Notes under the pieces: model-generated
Told to the model about the DNA's origin: nothing
The model's database searches: none
What the model saw: only the letters and a program-made list of their open reading frames with translations
Source of the DNA: Tomocerus qinae
Lineage: Eukaryota > Arthropoda > Collembola > Entomobryomorpha > Tomoceridae
Assembly (NCBI GenBank): GCA_020055645.1
Contig: CM034548.1
Coordinates: 12,400,001 to 12,464,000, forward strand
Length of the DNA: 64,000 nt
Reading direction: 5' to 3'
Part shown: one piece after another, positions 53,366-64,000 of the stretch
How the letters are laid out: every line of letters starts with the position of its first letter
How positions within the stretch are numbered: position 1 is the first letter of the stretch
Position numbers and translations under genes: made by a program

Positions 53366-53938
53366 ATGGAAAAATGGATAGCAGCCTATCGACCGGTGCC
53401 AGAGGGAGAAGTAAATCCCATGGGGGAAAACCTGGAGTTCCAGAGAAAACGTGTCAACCTAGAGGAGCAAACATCGGCACCCTTCACAGATAGTGAAAAA
53501 AGTTTTTTATGTATATCTCCTGAACAGCAGGAAAAAATTAATATGGATCCGGCAAACACTTATAAAGAAATGTACACTCGCATTAAAGAAGAATACATGA
53601 CTCTTCGAATCATGAACTTACGCTTAAGCGTGAAAAGTCGTGCTTTAAGTGACACAATTGAAAAAACGTGGACTGAAAAACAATTGGCTAATGATTTAGC
53701 CGATTTAAAAATATTAGAAACAAAACATCTCGAAAACAGGTTAAAAGAACTGCAAGAGATCCATAGAAGTGAATTGTATAGTAGCTCTTATTATTTACTT
53801 AAGCAGCAGAATGAAGCTGCAGCACAGTGTAGTAAATATGAGTCTCTCCAAAAAGACCACGAACGTACACTATCACTCCTGGACACAGCAAAGAAAAGGA
53901 TTGCACAACTGGAGACGGATGGTCAACGAACAGACTGA
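53366..53938 (+). CDS. Accessory protein 3: coiled-coil protein
   Basis: 190 residues from ATG 53366 (an upstream TTG in frame is unlikely to be used). An N-terminal segment of about 65 residues (WIAAYRPVPEGEVNPMG) is not helical. A helical region from about residue 70 to the end has heptads (ENRLKELQEIHRSELY, LLDTAKKRIAQLETDG). No transmembrane segment, signal peptide or zinc motif is visible. It is intact. It shares with accessory proteins 1 and 2 only the general coiled-coil nature; common ancestry cannot be claimed by eye. Confidence 0.7.
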   Translation: MEKWIAAYRPVPEGEVNPMGENLEFQRKRVNLEEQTSAPFTDSEKSFLCISPEQQEKINMDPANTYKEMYTRIKEEYMTLRIMNLRLSVKSRALSDTIEKTWTEKQLANDLADLKILETKHLENRLKELQEIHRSELYSSSYYLLKQQNEAAAQCSKYESLQKDHERTLSLLDTAKKRIAQLETDGQRTD

Positions 53939-54102
53939 AACTGCTTCCACAGTCGTCAGTTCCACATCCACCACAACTTTTAATCTAATCACTAAGGTTA
54001 CTTACTCATGTCATTTAACATAGGCTAAAATAGCACATTACTACATAGTATTTATTAATTCTTTATCTTTGTCTTCCCTACGGCAAGCCAAGGCCGGGAA
54101 AA
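53939..54102 (+). other. 3' untranslated spacer and purine tract
   Basis: Non-coding spacer ending in a short purine-rich run, GGGAAAA at 54096-54102, directly before the TG of the 3' LTR. This is the expected place of the polypurine tract that primes plus-strand synthesis. It is shorter than usual. Confidence 0.6.
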
Positions 54103-54644
54103 TGTTTTAATTCCTTTCCTTATCCTCTCATCCTGTTTCTCTCCGCTGACTCCCAACCGCACATCCGCATTTACATATACAACATATACATAATAGATAA
54201 TAACGTACTTTACTAATAATACTTGAATATTTATCGATAGTTAAACGTATATCTGGTTGTTCCAGATTATCCCTTATTATGTAAGTTATTGACCTCAATT
54301 ACTTAATGATTCTAGGTTAAATTTCTAATTTACTAATTTTCATGTGGAACACAGTTCCAGTTAATAAGTAAGATCGGGATTACTGTCCCCGATCAATTAT
54401 TGTCAATTAGGTTACATACTCTAGTTTTAAGTATAATTGTATGTCAAATATTAGTATATAAGTAACAATTATTTTATGAATAAATCAGTCTAGTTGTCTA
54501 GTTAACTCTACTAAAAACTCATTAAAGTCCACTGCAGCATAACTTACTTATTACCATTCACTTGTGCAGCATCTTCATATTGGTCGGATTCTTCGGGACA
54601 TTTTTCATTCATAGTTTATTGCAAGAATCTGCAATCCAATCTAC
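54103..54644 (+). repeat. 3' LTR
   Basis: 542 bp, matching 39215-39756 with no difference noticed. The corresponding TATA box is at 54455-54462, AATAAA at 54479-54484 and initiator at 54485-54490. Here AATAAA is transcribed and should direct 3' end formation of the genomic RNA. Confidence 0.95.
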
Positions 54645-54648
54645 AGAT
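54645..54648. repeat. Target-site duplication, right copy (AGAT)
   Basis: It repeats the AGAT at 39211-39214 immediately after the 3' LTR, showing that the element inserted as a unit. Confidence 0.8.
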
Positions 54649-57600
54649 GGAAGAAAGTAATTTGTGTCATACATTCATATCTAGATATAATGTTGGGTGG
54701 TTGCGTCATATTCGTTTATATTTATATAGCCTAGTTTCGCTTTTCAATTTCCCAGCGTTGAATTAACTTTAATATTAATCTTGGAATATTCTTCATCAAC
54801 TTAGCAAAGAATCATTAACTTAAAAAAGTAGGTTTTCCAGAAGAATATTTATTGTTCCAAGGATCATTGATCAGTTTCTTTCTTTTTAGATGGGTTGGTT
54901 CGAAGCCCTGAATTTGTAGAGACTATTTGTATTAATGCCCCCGCAAGCGAGGGCTATCCTTAGGTTTTCCATTGTTGTAGCTCGGTATATATCTGCAAGA
55001 AGTGTCCTACGGTGTACAATCTAAAATGCGCACAATTTGTGAACAAAGAGAAGTAGCAGCGATAGTTATATGACTCTGTACAAGAAGAAGAGAAGGTACA
55101 TAATATTTTGGTGGTAGTAGTAGTATACTGACTGGGTAGACTAGTGCTAGGTACTTTTGCTGTTATGCAGTGTAAGTAAAGTGTAAGATACATAAGTACA
55201 TAGAGTGAGATTGTAGAATGTCAATAGCTGCAAAAGAACGTTCTTTCTTAATATCTTATCTGAAGTAAAGGAGAACAGTGAATAATAAGAGTGAGTGCTT
55301 TGGATTTGTTGTCGAACTGAGGACGGTAAGTTGAGAATGGTGGTTTTAGAATTTTTATATTGGATGGATGAATCCATTTATTGTACATACATTGCATATA
55401 GAATTGTTTTCTTTTGTGTCGAATTGGAAGGAACTGAAGCTGCTATTAGTTTGGTGGTTCTCTGGTTAGATAGAATGGGATGGATGGGGATTGAATATAA
55501 TACACCATAGTACTAGTAAAAGAACGAAATAGAATAGACGGACGGCTGGTTGGGGAAAAACAGTTTCTTTCTACCAACTCCATTTACTGCACTACAGGTA
55601 TACATACAGAATCCTATCGTGTACGTACAATTAGCCAAGTTGCTTGTTGGGTTGCTTTGCTATGGGAGTTGCTGTAATATTATGCACACAGCGACATTAT
55701 ATTATTATTGTGTACCCATACCAATTCATGTTCAAACTTTTCGTAAGGGAAATGCAGAAGTCAATCTTCTATAGATGCACATTATAGGGAATAGATTAAG
55801 AATCTCAAAGAGTTAGAAGGAGAGCGAGCAGAGAAGGGATACATTTCGAGATGGGGGTGGATTCGATTTTCGTTATAAATACGGAATAAACTTTTATTTT
55901 GCTCCCATCGTCAAGTAGAGGTGGGATTGAGATTCAAATGTACCATTATAAACAATCCCTTTAAACCTGGAAAGTTTAAACTTTTTCATGCAACGAAACA
56001 TTGAATTTTGAAAGAGGGTATTTTATACCCAAGTTGAGATTAGTTATAAGCATCAGTAGCAACTATAGATAGATATTTTTGAAAAACTGACCATATGGCT
56101 ATAATTGTTAAGGCTCCATAGAATTTAGAAAATGGTAGCAGAATTGGGGCTGGGACAAACTACGTTGTAAATAACTATTGCGCTTTTGTTATTATGGTTC
56201 TTCCTGCTTTATATAGTGCAAATAGTAAGTCTGTTTGTGGCTGTAGCAGCGGTCTGTAGTATTTCATAAGTTGAAGTTTTGGACGAGTTTTCATGTAACA
56301 ATCCTCTGGCATCGCGCATTGGCATGATGTGGTACATAGTAGGGTCTGGTCGAATAATGGGCTGCTCGTTCGATGTGTTATCCTACTTGCAGTATACATA
56401 CACTATTACTACAACTACAATAGAACCTATATAAGACTTTGTAACATCGACGTTTGTTTTGCTCCACAGCTGATTTCTACGCAGTCGAGAATGTGAGAAA
56501 ATGATCTTTAGATCCTTACTTTACATCACATGTAACATTGTATGTACATTTTTAATATAATTCCGTATAGATAATATAGAGTACTACGCATCATAGTAGT
56601 ATAGATAAAAATGAAGGCAGGAGGTCTGTTATGGCTACTGACAACGATGGCAGGGAAGCAGGATGATAATGCACTACAGTCTATAGCGAGTGGAGTAGGA
56701 TCGAACTTGTTTGAAAAGACACTAAAAAACGACAGCCAGCTGAAACCATAAAGGAGACAGTGAGCAGAATGAAAGATCGGCCGAGTTTTTCGTGGGTGCC
56801 AGGAACCAGGAGAGTTTGCATAATTATTTGCGAATTCGCGAAGCAGACAGGCACAGCATGAATTTTTAATGTTCATAGGAATACGCATGAATTGAATTTT
56901 TGCTAGAAACCCAAGAGTTTGGACATTAATATATTACAGCCAACTAAATGTTTGGTTAGGCTTTTATCTCATCTTTTAGCTGAAACCATTTACAGACAAG
57001 TATTCTCAACATATTATGCAAACAGCCGCACTACAAAGCAAACTTAATCCATTTGAAATAAAATCTACTTCACTTAATTCATGAAATCTCTGTTTGCTTT
57101 TAAATGGAATCATGTTTATACAATACCGTTTTTCTCGAATAGATAGTAATAGTAAATATTTACATTTCAAATTGAGCCCGATCGTTAGTTCTCCATAATG
57201 CGGATTGTAATCATCGAGATGTACTTGAAAATGCCTTCTGGAGGAGATAATTCTATCCTCCATCTAGAATATTCTCTGAAATAATGTCAAAGTATTCTAG
57301 CATGTTCTAAATTATTAAAATTCATTTTCTGAAAGGGTCTATAGTTTTTACATTTCAGGGAAAGAGGTTTTCGAAGCTAAATATATTAGCTTTGCTCTAA
57401 GATAAATGATTTATATTTATATTGATATATTAGCGTATTATCTGTATGTAAGGCATGTTATTCTTGTATTATCATTTCATAGGAATGAAAATATTCTTCG
57501 GAAAAGGGAGATTTGAGACCCCAGTAAACCTAAATCGTATTTTGTACTAGGAATTTGATTTATTAAATATACTAGAAGTAAAATTTTGTATAGACATAGA

Positions 57601-58220
57601 GAAAAGTCTGTTAGTAACTAAGTTAGTGCCATGATAATATGGAAGGATGTAGAGGATTATAGCTTATTAAGGTAAAAGCTCAGAAGATAGAAGACAAATG
57701 TAATTTGGTAAAGTACATTATGTATAAATAAGGATAGAGTAGATATTTAAATAGGATGTAGTTTGGTGGATTTTGGTATGGGATAGTCTGTGGATGCGGA
57801 AACTGAGCATCTGCGGACTAAGTAAAAGATGTACGGTAGATTTACGCAGTGGGGAATTAGATGAGTGAATAGTAGGATTAAGATAGCAGTTGTCTGTATT
57901 ATTATCTGTGGGACAAATGACATGAATTGCGGAGGCAGAGTGGAGATGTACGTAGAATGTCTGTAGTGGACAGTTTTGTGTGTTGGATGTAAATGAATTG
58001 AATAATTTGATATTAAGACAATGAACCATGAAATAATATGACAAGTGGGTGATTCAGCTGATTTGAAGTAACATTAGGTAAAGAGTGACAGGATATAAGA
58101 TGAGTGTGTCTAGGATTAGATTGAAATTGAGTTGAGTGACTTCCTTGAATTTTTCTTGTTTTGCTTACTTACGGGTAGGTAAGTCAGTCTAGGTGAGTGA
58201 GTAGGAGTACGGAGGAGACG
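54649..58220. other. Non-coding flank, G-rich plus strand
   Basis: No supported gene. From about 55000 the plus strand carries clearly more G than C, so several minus-strand frames stay open by composition alone. A 46-codon frame with a hydrophobic start is at 56611-56751 (+), without further support. Confidence 0.4.
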
Positions 58221-60053
58221 ATTGGGGTTGGGGAGTATTAACCAGCTGTACCTTATCTAACTAAACGTGTTTCTTTGTGTATCCTCATTTAATGCTGCGT
58301 CGTACTTAGTCAGAACGCTTTGCCCATCTACATCTTCTTTCTTACTTACTCCACTATACCTAGTCAACTTTTTGTTGCTAATATTTTTTCAGGACGTAAT
58401 CCTGCTTGAGGCAGTTGCCACAACCAGCCGAGCTACCACATCCCTTCTTCTTCAACAGCCAGTTTTCTGTTCTGATTCTGACTCAGTCAGAGGAGTTTAC
58501 TATACTCAATTTCCTAGGATTCCTTTCTACCACTGCACTACCTTATTCCATTTCCTGTCTTTGTTCCATCTCCTCCAATATCTACACACACTATTTACGC
58601 AGTATAATATACTTACTCTCTCTCTCTCTCCTATACCTTATGCTCTTCTACTACTTACTAGTACTCCTCCTGAATACCTAATGCAGTCTATTTAAAAATA
58701 TGTTAAAAATATTTACTAACAGACGAGAACTGCACAGGTCACTCTCAAATAGAGAAATTAGTGTGTTTCTCAACTGTTTCTTTGTTTTCAGGTCAATGTA
58801 TGCATAGATAGTTCCTTTGTCAAGGATTTAATAACAATCTATATAATACCAGATGGGGAAGCATACTTTTAATTGCATATGCATCATATGCAATTCAACC
58901 CGTCCGCATCACGAAATGCATTCCGCAGCAAACAATATCCAATTTCCAATTCCTCAGCCAATTAGTTATAATAACATAGCGTGTTCTCAAGCTGTTCTAC
59001 TCCATTTTGTATATCCTGCAAAAATTGGCTCGCGTTCACTGATTTTACTAATATACTATAGTACAATAATTAAAGATGCTATATACTACTTCATATTAAA
59101 ATCAAATTCTACAAACTCAAACACAATTTATATCTCCGTGAATTTGTAATCAGCAAAAGCAAATAGAAATCTTCAGAAATGCCCGTTTTCCCCCGTCTCT
59201 ACTCTAATTTCCGTTTCATCATTTTATCCTGTTTACTTTCTTCTCATCTTCAATTTAAACAATTTTCTTTACGTAAGATATGAGTTTCTTCAAGCTACAT
59301 AATTCCTGGAAGTTACATTAGTGTTCATTTCATTATAATTACACAAAGAACAGGATTCCTTATTTTCAGTATTTGCAATTTGACGCAGGAAACTAGGAAA
59401 GCAACATCAAAGTTGTGCTACATTAATTATAAAGTTTTCCGTTGTTCATAATAGTATTCAGCTAGTGCTTTAATTTGCTCCATTTGTAGTTGATAAATAT
59501 TTTTTAGTTGAATAGACTATTTCTCATTTCCGTAGTTCTCAACATTGTTTGTATAGTTTTATATTTTAATCCTATCGGAGCTAAATTTTATTTTTTACCG
59601 ATTTTAACCCGATTTTAGTCATGACGTAAATGTGCGTTGATCTGAATGAAGATACCTTTTATCCATAAGACAAAGCTTTATGACTATTGGGAATTATGGC
59701 TCATAAACTCATCTCCAGCAATTCTTAAGTACCTTAATTAAATTGATATCAATGGCAGTGCTGATGGTACTCATCTAGTCTGAAGAACTTTCCAGCATCC
59801 ATCAATAAAGTTTCCACTGTAATGGCGATGTAGAATGTAGGTATTTACGGAATTTCATGCTTGAGGTTATTTATTGCCTTAAATGAATTTTGGTCTCAAT
59901 CTCGAAAGTCAGATAGCTAAATATAGATAGAAGTAAGCAATGTAAAAATGTACCATTGTTTATTTATGTAGGGCATAGTATTTAATAATATTTAATAAAT
60001 CATATTTATAGTGTAAACTATGCAATGCCAAGTCTAGGCTAGACTACATGAAG
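58221..60053. other. Non-coding region with a composition flip and a CT microsatellite
   Basis: From about 58,230 to 58,690 the plus strand becomes strongly C- and T-rich. A (TC)n microsatellite lies at about 58617-58632. A frame at 58267-58695 is low complexity and unlikely to be a protein. The remaining sequence to 60053 is ordinary AT-rich DNA. Confidence 0.4.
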
Positions 60054-60105
60054 TATTCTCAATTTAATGAAAAGTATTATTACCTAGAGTACCTAAGTAC
60101 CTACC
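60054..60105 (+). repeat. Repeat block X, copy 1
   Basis: This 52 bp block, starting TATTCTCAATTTAATG and ending CTAAGTACCTACC, is repeated exactly at 60469-60520, between blocks Y and Z of the larger duplication. Confidence 0.85.
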
Positions 60106-60239
60106 TAGGTTGTTGGTTGCATTTGTAGATTTACAAGTGAATGAATAATGAAAATGGAATTTCATGAAGCAGAAAATCGTTCGGATTTTACCAGTGTTAA
60201 TTTAATTACTCCATTTTACGTGTTCAAGTTTCTACAATT

Positions 60240-60719
60240 GGACAATTTCATTATGTAGAGGCTTCAGCTAGATAATATCGAGCCATTGAAGTAACAACTC
60301 TAATAAAGGGTTAGTGAAGGATGATATAAATAGATCTACCATTTTTATTATCGTATCTGTAGGAAGTTGGAAGTTATTACCAATTTTTACAGCAGAGTAA
60401 TTGGAAATTCAATAATTTCTATTATTTGGTTGCGATGATGTAATTGTTCATTCTGCATAACCGACAAATATTCTCAATTTAATGAAAAGTATTATTACCT
60501 AGAGTACCTAAGTACCTACCTTTAGTCAGGTTCAGTTTTATTTCCATTTCCTGAAATGGAAACGATAAGCTACATAATCAATAAGGTCAAAAGTGTAGCC
60601 AAGTTTTTGCTTCGGACATGGAGTAAGATGTTGTTTACCGAGCGAGTGTCTGTGACTCCAAGTGATGTTAATAAATGGTAAATTAGGGCCGTTGAATGTG
60701 GATGATGTTCAGTGACCTT
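60240..60719 (+). repeat. Tandem duplication unit 1 (Y-X-Z)
   Basis: Block Y (60240-60470), block X copy 2 (60469-60520) and block Z (60519-60719). Y and Z recur in order in unit 2 (60726-61199) with no differences noticed, but in unit 1 the joint is block X, a copy of 60054-60105. Confidence 0.85.
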
Positions 60720-60725
60720 CTGCTT

Positions 60726-61199
60726 GGACAATTTCATTATGTAGAGGCTTCAGCTAGATAATATCGAGCCATTGAAGTAACAACTCTAATAAAGGGTTAG
60801 TGAAGGATGATATAAATAGATCTACCATTTTTATTATCGTATCTGTAGGAAGTTGGAAGTTATTACCAATTTTTACAGCAGAGTAATTGGAAATTCAATA
60901 ATTTCTATTATTTGGTTGCGATGATGTAATTGTTCATTCTGCATAACCGACAAATATTTTTGTCGACAAGTATGGATTAACATTTGGTTTTATTGGCGAC
61001 CTTTAGTCAGGTTCAGTTTTATTTCCATTTCCTGAAATGGAAACGATAAGCTACATAATCAATAAGGTCAAAAGTGTAGCCAAGTTTTTGCTTCGGACAT
61101 GGAGTAAGATGTTGTTTACCGAGCGAGTGTCTGTGACTCCAAGTGATGTTAATAAATGGTAAATTAGGGCCGTTGAATGTGGATGATGTTCAGTGACCT
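60726..61199 (+). repeat. Tandem duplication unit 2 (Y-W-Z)
   Basis: Block Y (60726-60957), a unique linker W (about 60958-60999, containing TTGTCGACAAG) and block Z (61000-61199). W is probably the ancestral joint, replaced by block X in unit 1. The near-identity of the units indicates a very recent event, or haplotypes joined in assembly. Confidence 0.85.
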
Positions 61200-63417
61200 C
61201 TCTGCTGGAGCATTGTGCATGAATGTAGTTCACAATTCAATACTTTCACTATACAGTCACAATCTCCTTATTCGACAACTTCCAAAACTGCGTTCTATCT
61301 AATTCTTTGCTGGAGAATCCTTCTTTCTCCTTTCAATTGTCCATCGGTTCCTGAAGACTGAAGGCACGTACATAGAAATTGGCCAGCTCCAATTTATGTG
61401 TTGGTTTCCCAAGTAGAGTTTCTTGGTTTCTTTCCCCGAAAATACTTGTGCTCTGCGTTTGTATTTCTTTAGCAAAAAGCGGATCGATAGCGGTCTTCAC
61501 TTCATGCCGTATTGCCACCTCTTTCTGCCTTCGCTTTTTGTCTGATAATAATAATATGTCATTGGACTAGTACTTTAACGATGGATATAGTAAGAAAGAC
61601 CTCTAATTATAATTTCCTTAGATACCTGGGGCCATGACCAGGCTTAGTAACTATTTGTTTATCTAACTTCTTCTAATAACCACTCGCCCTCCGTTTTCCT
61701 CGAAAATTGCTAAATCGATTCCTCAAATTTGCAGCTTTTATACTAACTTCCTCAGTCTCCCTCCTACGTATATTTTGTACAATATACCAATTGTACACAA
61801 TTCAAAGTAATGCATTATTACAAAATACATTTGGAATTTTCCATCTTGTCATGCTTGTTACAAATACATTCTTAACAAATGCAATAAGTTCCTTCTTCGA
61901 AATTTGGTTAAATTCCATTATTTGTAAAAAAATGTTGGAAAATTGAATAAGAAGCTTATTATGTTATTGGGCTTTTAGACCTTATGCTTTTAGAGCATTT
62001 CATCAATTTGGCAAATATGCCAACTCAGTTTCGTTTATGTATGGCATTTTCATTTTCGCAGTTGTGCTTAGGATTTTTTTGGCAACAGACTGATGACCTA
62101 TTTGCAAATGGTTTGTGTGTATTAACATACTTTAGGAAATAAACAGGTAACTGACATGAGACAGATAATTGAAGGGAAATAATATTTCTTTCCTATTCCG
62201 TTCCGAAGAGTTAAGCTCAAATGTTTATTTACACTTTACAGCACTTAATTCCTGAACTTTAGACTAATGCCATAATCTTCCATTTATAGAGAGCAGATAG
62301 TAACAATGTTCACATTTCCAGATTTCTACCAAAGTATGGGTAATGTCTGTCGATAGTTTCAATCGCTATTGCTGCAGACTGTCGTATAACACGTCGTCGT
62401 AGGTTTGCTTATTTTTCGTAGGTCGAAGAAAGGCAATTCTCTTCGTAGGTGTTCTTACTGCTTGGCTAAATGGATGGGTCAGGGGCCAAAGGATACTATA
62501 AGCAAACCCTCTTTTCGTACAATATAATTTCTAATATTAGGTTATTTTATTATTTACAATGTAAACAGTTTGATTTTAGTAAATTACATTGAACTGCCTC
62601 AACCGGTTTATTTATTTATAGGAATGGAATGGCAATTCAGATTGCACAGTTGAATATTTTTAGAAAATGTACCGAAATTTTTGGTTTCAATTGATTTATA
62701 TTTATGGAAACTGTAAAATTGTCGTTGCATTGTATCATAAGATTTTCGTTGTATGTATAACTGGTCAGTGCAATTCTTAACCTCGACAAAAAAATGATTT
62801 TATTAGTTTGCAGCACTTTGCACTGTGAGAATTTCTTATTCATTCATTAAACCATGATTACTTACGGTATAAATGTACACGGGACTTTAACCTTAGTATC
62901 TCTGTGTAGTTCATATTATATTTTATTATTGCGTAGTTCCCAGTGTAAATAATAAGTACAAGTCCATGTAGTATATGTACCCACAATTATATTGCACAAT
63001 TATGTCTGCAACCCTGACAGTTCGCAATATTCACATGTCACATGTCCTACCTTTTATTCGCAAGCATAAAGACTAACTGGTATATTTTGTAGTACACCTT
63101 GTTCTACCCACCTCACAGTTACAGATTGTTCAGAGAGTTGACTGAGGATAGGAAACAGTTTGATGTGAATAAATTCAAATTGTGTTGCGTGATAGGGATT
63201 TATAACTTATTTATGATCCTACTTTTTCGTCGACTGTCTGCAAACTTTAGTTTTTTGTCCTCTGATAGGGGACTCCTGCCAGAAATATTTGTTCAGCAAC
63301 AATTTCTAAATTCAATACCAAGTATGCATTCAGGTGTTCTATATTTAGATAGATCGTTGCTTTTCCTAGAGTCAATGGTTGAAATAATGACAGAAAACAC
63401 TGCAGTGCTACATGTAG
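61200..63417. other. Non-coding region
   Basis: AT-rich DNA. Short open frames at 61333-61946 and 62637-62843 have no motifs or splice context. No RNA gene or transposon was recognised. Confidence 0.4.
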
Positions 63418-63481
63418 CATGTGCTATGACGGTGTTACGGATTTATCCGGTATTAGCTCGTATCAACCAGACGGCATGACG
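63418..63481 (+). CDS. Candidate internal exon of an unidentified gene
   Basis: A CATGTAG acceptor precedes 64 bases (1 + 21 codons) reading MCYDGVTDLSGISSYQPDGMT, followed by the donor GTAATC. The block is richer in G and C than its surroundings and its codon use looks protein-like. Its start phase needs one base from a previous exon and does not match the end of the 35445 block directly, so at least one further exon would lie between. Family unknown. Confidence 0.3.
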
Positions 63482-64000
63482 GTAATCAGGAAACTTTCGC
63501 CAAAGCTGCAGAGCAGTATATGGATATACCCTTTAAAATGGAATCTGAAATTTTCCAAACATTACAAAACCAGACTTTCTTCCTTTTATGATATCCATCT
63601 AAATAATTATGCAGCCATTTTATACGCCTGCATGAACTTTGTATATGAATTCCAAAAAAGTTATCTCGTTAAAATGCACAAGTAAATGCGAACCATGCTT
63701 TCCACGGCGTGATAAATAGTTTTGGTGTTGTCATGCTGTATTAAATATGTTTCATCACTATCTATACATTCCTAAATGCTACTTTGTAAAGGTTTTACAT
63801 TGTCAACTTTGGACATACGATACTGTGTCAAATAATTTTAATTCTGATGATAATATATGTAAAGTAAAGGACTACTGCTTATTTGCTAAATGCTAATTGC
63901 AAGATTATACATTTTTCATAAAGCCTATTGTCAATAGACATTTGTCTTAATCCATGGAGAGATGTTTGCTTAAAGATTACTTTATGCCCATTGTACATGC
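63482..64000. other. Right end of the window, no feature recognised
   Basis: AT-rich sequence. An open frame continues from the candidate exon to 63685 but loses coding character after the donor. Confidence 0.4.

Larger units (their letters stand above)
39215..54644 (+). mobile_element. Bel/Pao-type endogenous retrovirus-like element carrying a GPCR, a phlebovirus-like env and three accessory genes
   Basis: This 15,430 bp element has 542 bp direct LTRs that appear identical by eye, a tRNA-Asp-type primer binding site, a short purine tract before the 3' LTR, and AGAT target-site copies. In order it encodes Gag, protease, Pao-type RT/RNase H, integrase with DUF5641-type tail, a class A GPCR, a Gn-like ectodomain, a phlebovirus-type Gc, and three coiled-coil proteins. 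Ordinary Bel/Pao elements are 6-9 kb. The known family precedent is Bel/Pao elements with phlebovirus-related env genes in nematodes; the GPCR and the accessory cluster are extra. Roughly nine single-base frame breaks interrupt the genes. Identical LTRs imply very recent insertion. Confidence 0.95.

Noticed and set aside
54885-54915. GGTTCGAA word resembling a tRNA T-loop
   Set aside because: No acceptor, D-arm or anticodon arm could be paired around it.
56611-56751. 46-codon frame with hydrophobic N-terminus
   Set aside because: Looks secretory at first sight, but it is isolated, in purine-skewed sequence, and has no other support.
58267-58695. 142-codon frame
   Set aside because: Low-complexity C/T-rich sequence including a (TC)n microsatellite; openness follows from composition.
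63099-63479. 126-codon frame
   Set aside because: Starts at TTG, runs through splice-like signals and conflicts with the better candidate exon at 63418 in another frame.

Overview
The window looks like an AT-rich nuclear genome segment from an arthropod. Its host genes are split into many short exons by GT-AG introns, and a large retroelement carries protein families typical of arthropod elements. The species cannot be named from sequence alone. A non-dipteran insect or a basal hexapod fits the dense introns, but that is inference.

Host genes. Positions 1-6376 (+) hold the 3' two thirds of a HIP1/HIP1R (Sla2-family) endocytic adaptor: end of the ANTH domain, central coiled coil and a complete I/LWEQ (THATCH) actin-binding module, in 16 exons. 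Positions 8839-9821 (-) hold a small three-exon gene for a very basic protein whose last residues resemble the start of an HMG box. Positions 12382-22388 (+), perhaps starting at 10124, hold an essentially complete 4-hydroxyphenylpyruvate dioxygenase gene (HPD, tyrosine catabolism) in 12 recognised exons. Positions 22.4-39.2 kb and 54.6-64 kb are mostly non-coding. They contain a decayed, internally deleted PIF/Harbinger transposon (24677-25753), a few isolated exon-like blocks that may belong to one long-intron gene (34711, 35445, 63418), and a recent nested duplication at 60.05-61.2 kb.

The outstanding feature is a 15.4 kb LTR element at 39215-54644. Its two 542 bp LTRs look identical, so the insertion is recent, and it is flanked by a 4 bp AGAT duplication. 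The backbone is Bel/Pao (Belpaoviridae): DUF1759-type Gag with zinc knuckles, aspartic protease, Pao-type reverse transcriptase/RNase H, and integrase with a DUF5641-type tail. Downstream, in the same open frame as the integrase tail, lies a full-length seven-transmembrane class A GPCR of the Tre1/moody type. It is followed by a cysteine-rich Gn-like ectodomain and a phlebovirus-type Gc fusion glycoprotein. Between env and the 3' LTR are three separate coiled-coil accessory genes. The first has an acidic/proline-rich N-terminus and a basic C-terminus like a transcriptional regulator, and it is preceded by three spaced TTTCCGC motifs and a TATA box. The order is LTR-gag-pro-pol-GPCR-envGn-envGc-acc1-acc2-acc3-LTR. 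This is much more complex than a normal Bel/Pao element, and the GPCR capture is the strongest candidate for something undescribed.

About nine apparent single-base frameshifts interrupt the element, most next to homopolymers, while about 3.6 kb of host exons show none. Together with identical LTRs this suggests unpolished assembly errors in a multi-copy repeat, or a defective copy mobilised in trans. All frames, splice sites and homologies were read by eye; no search was run.
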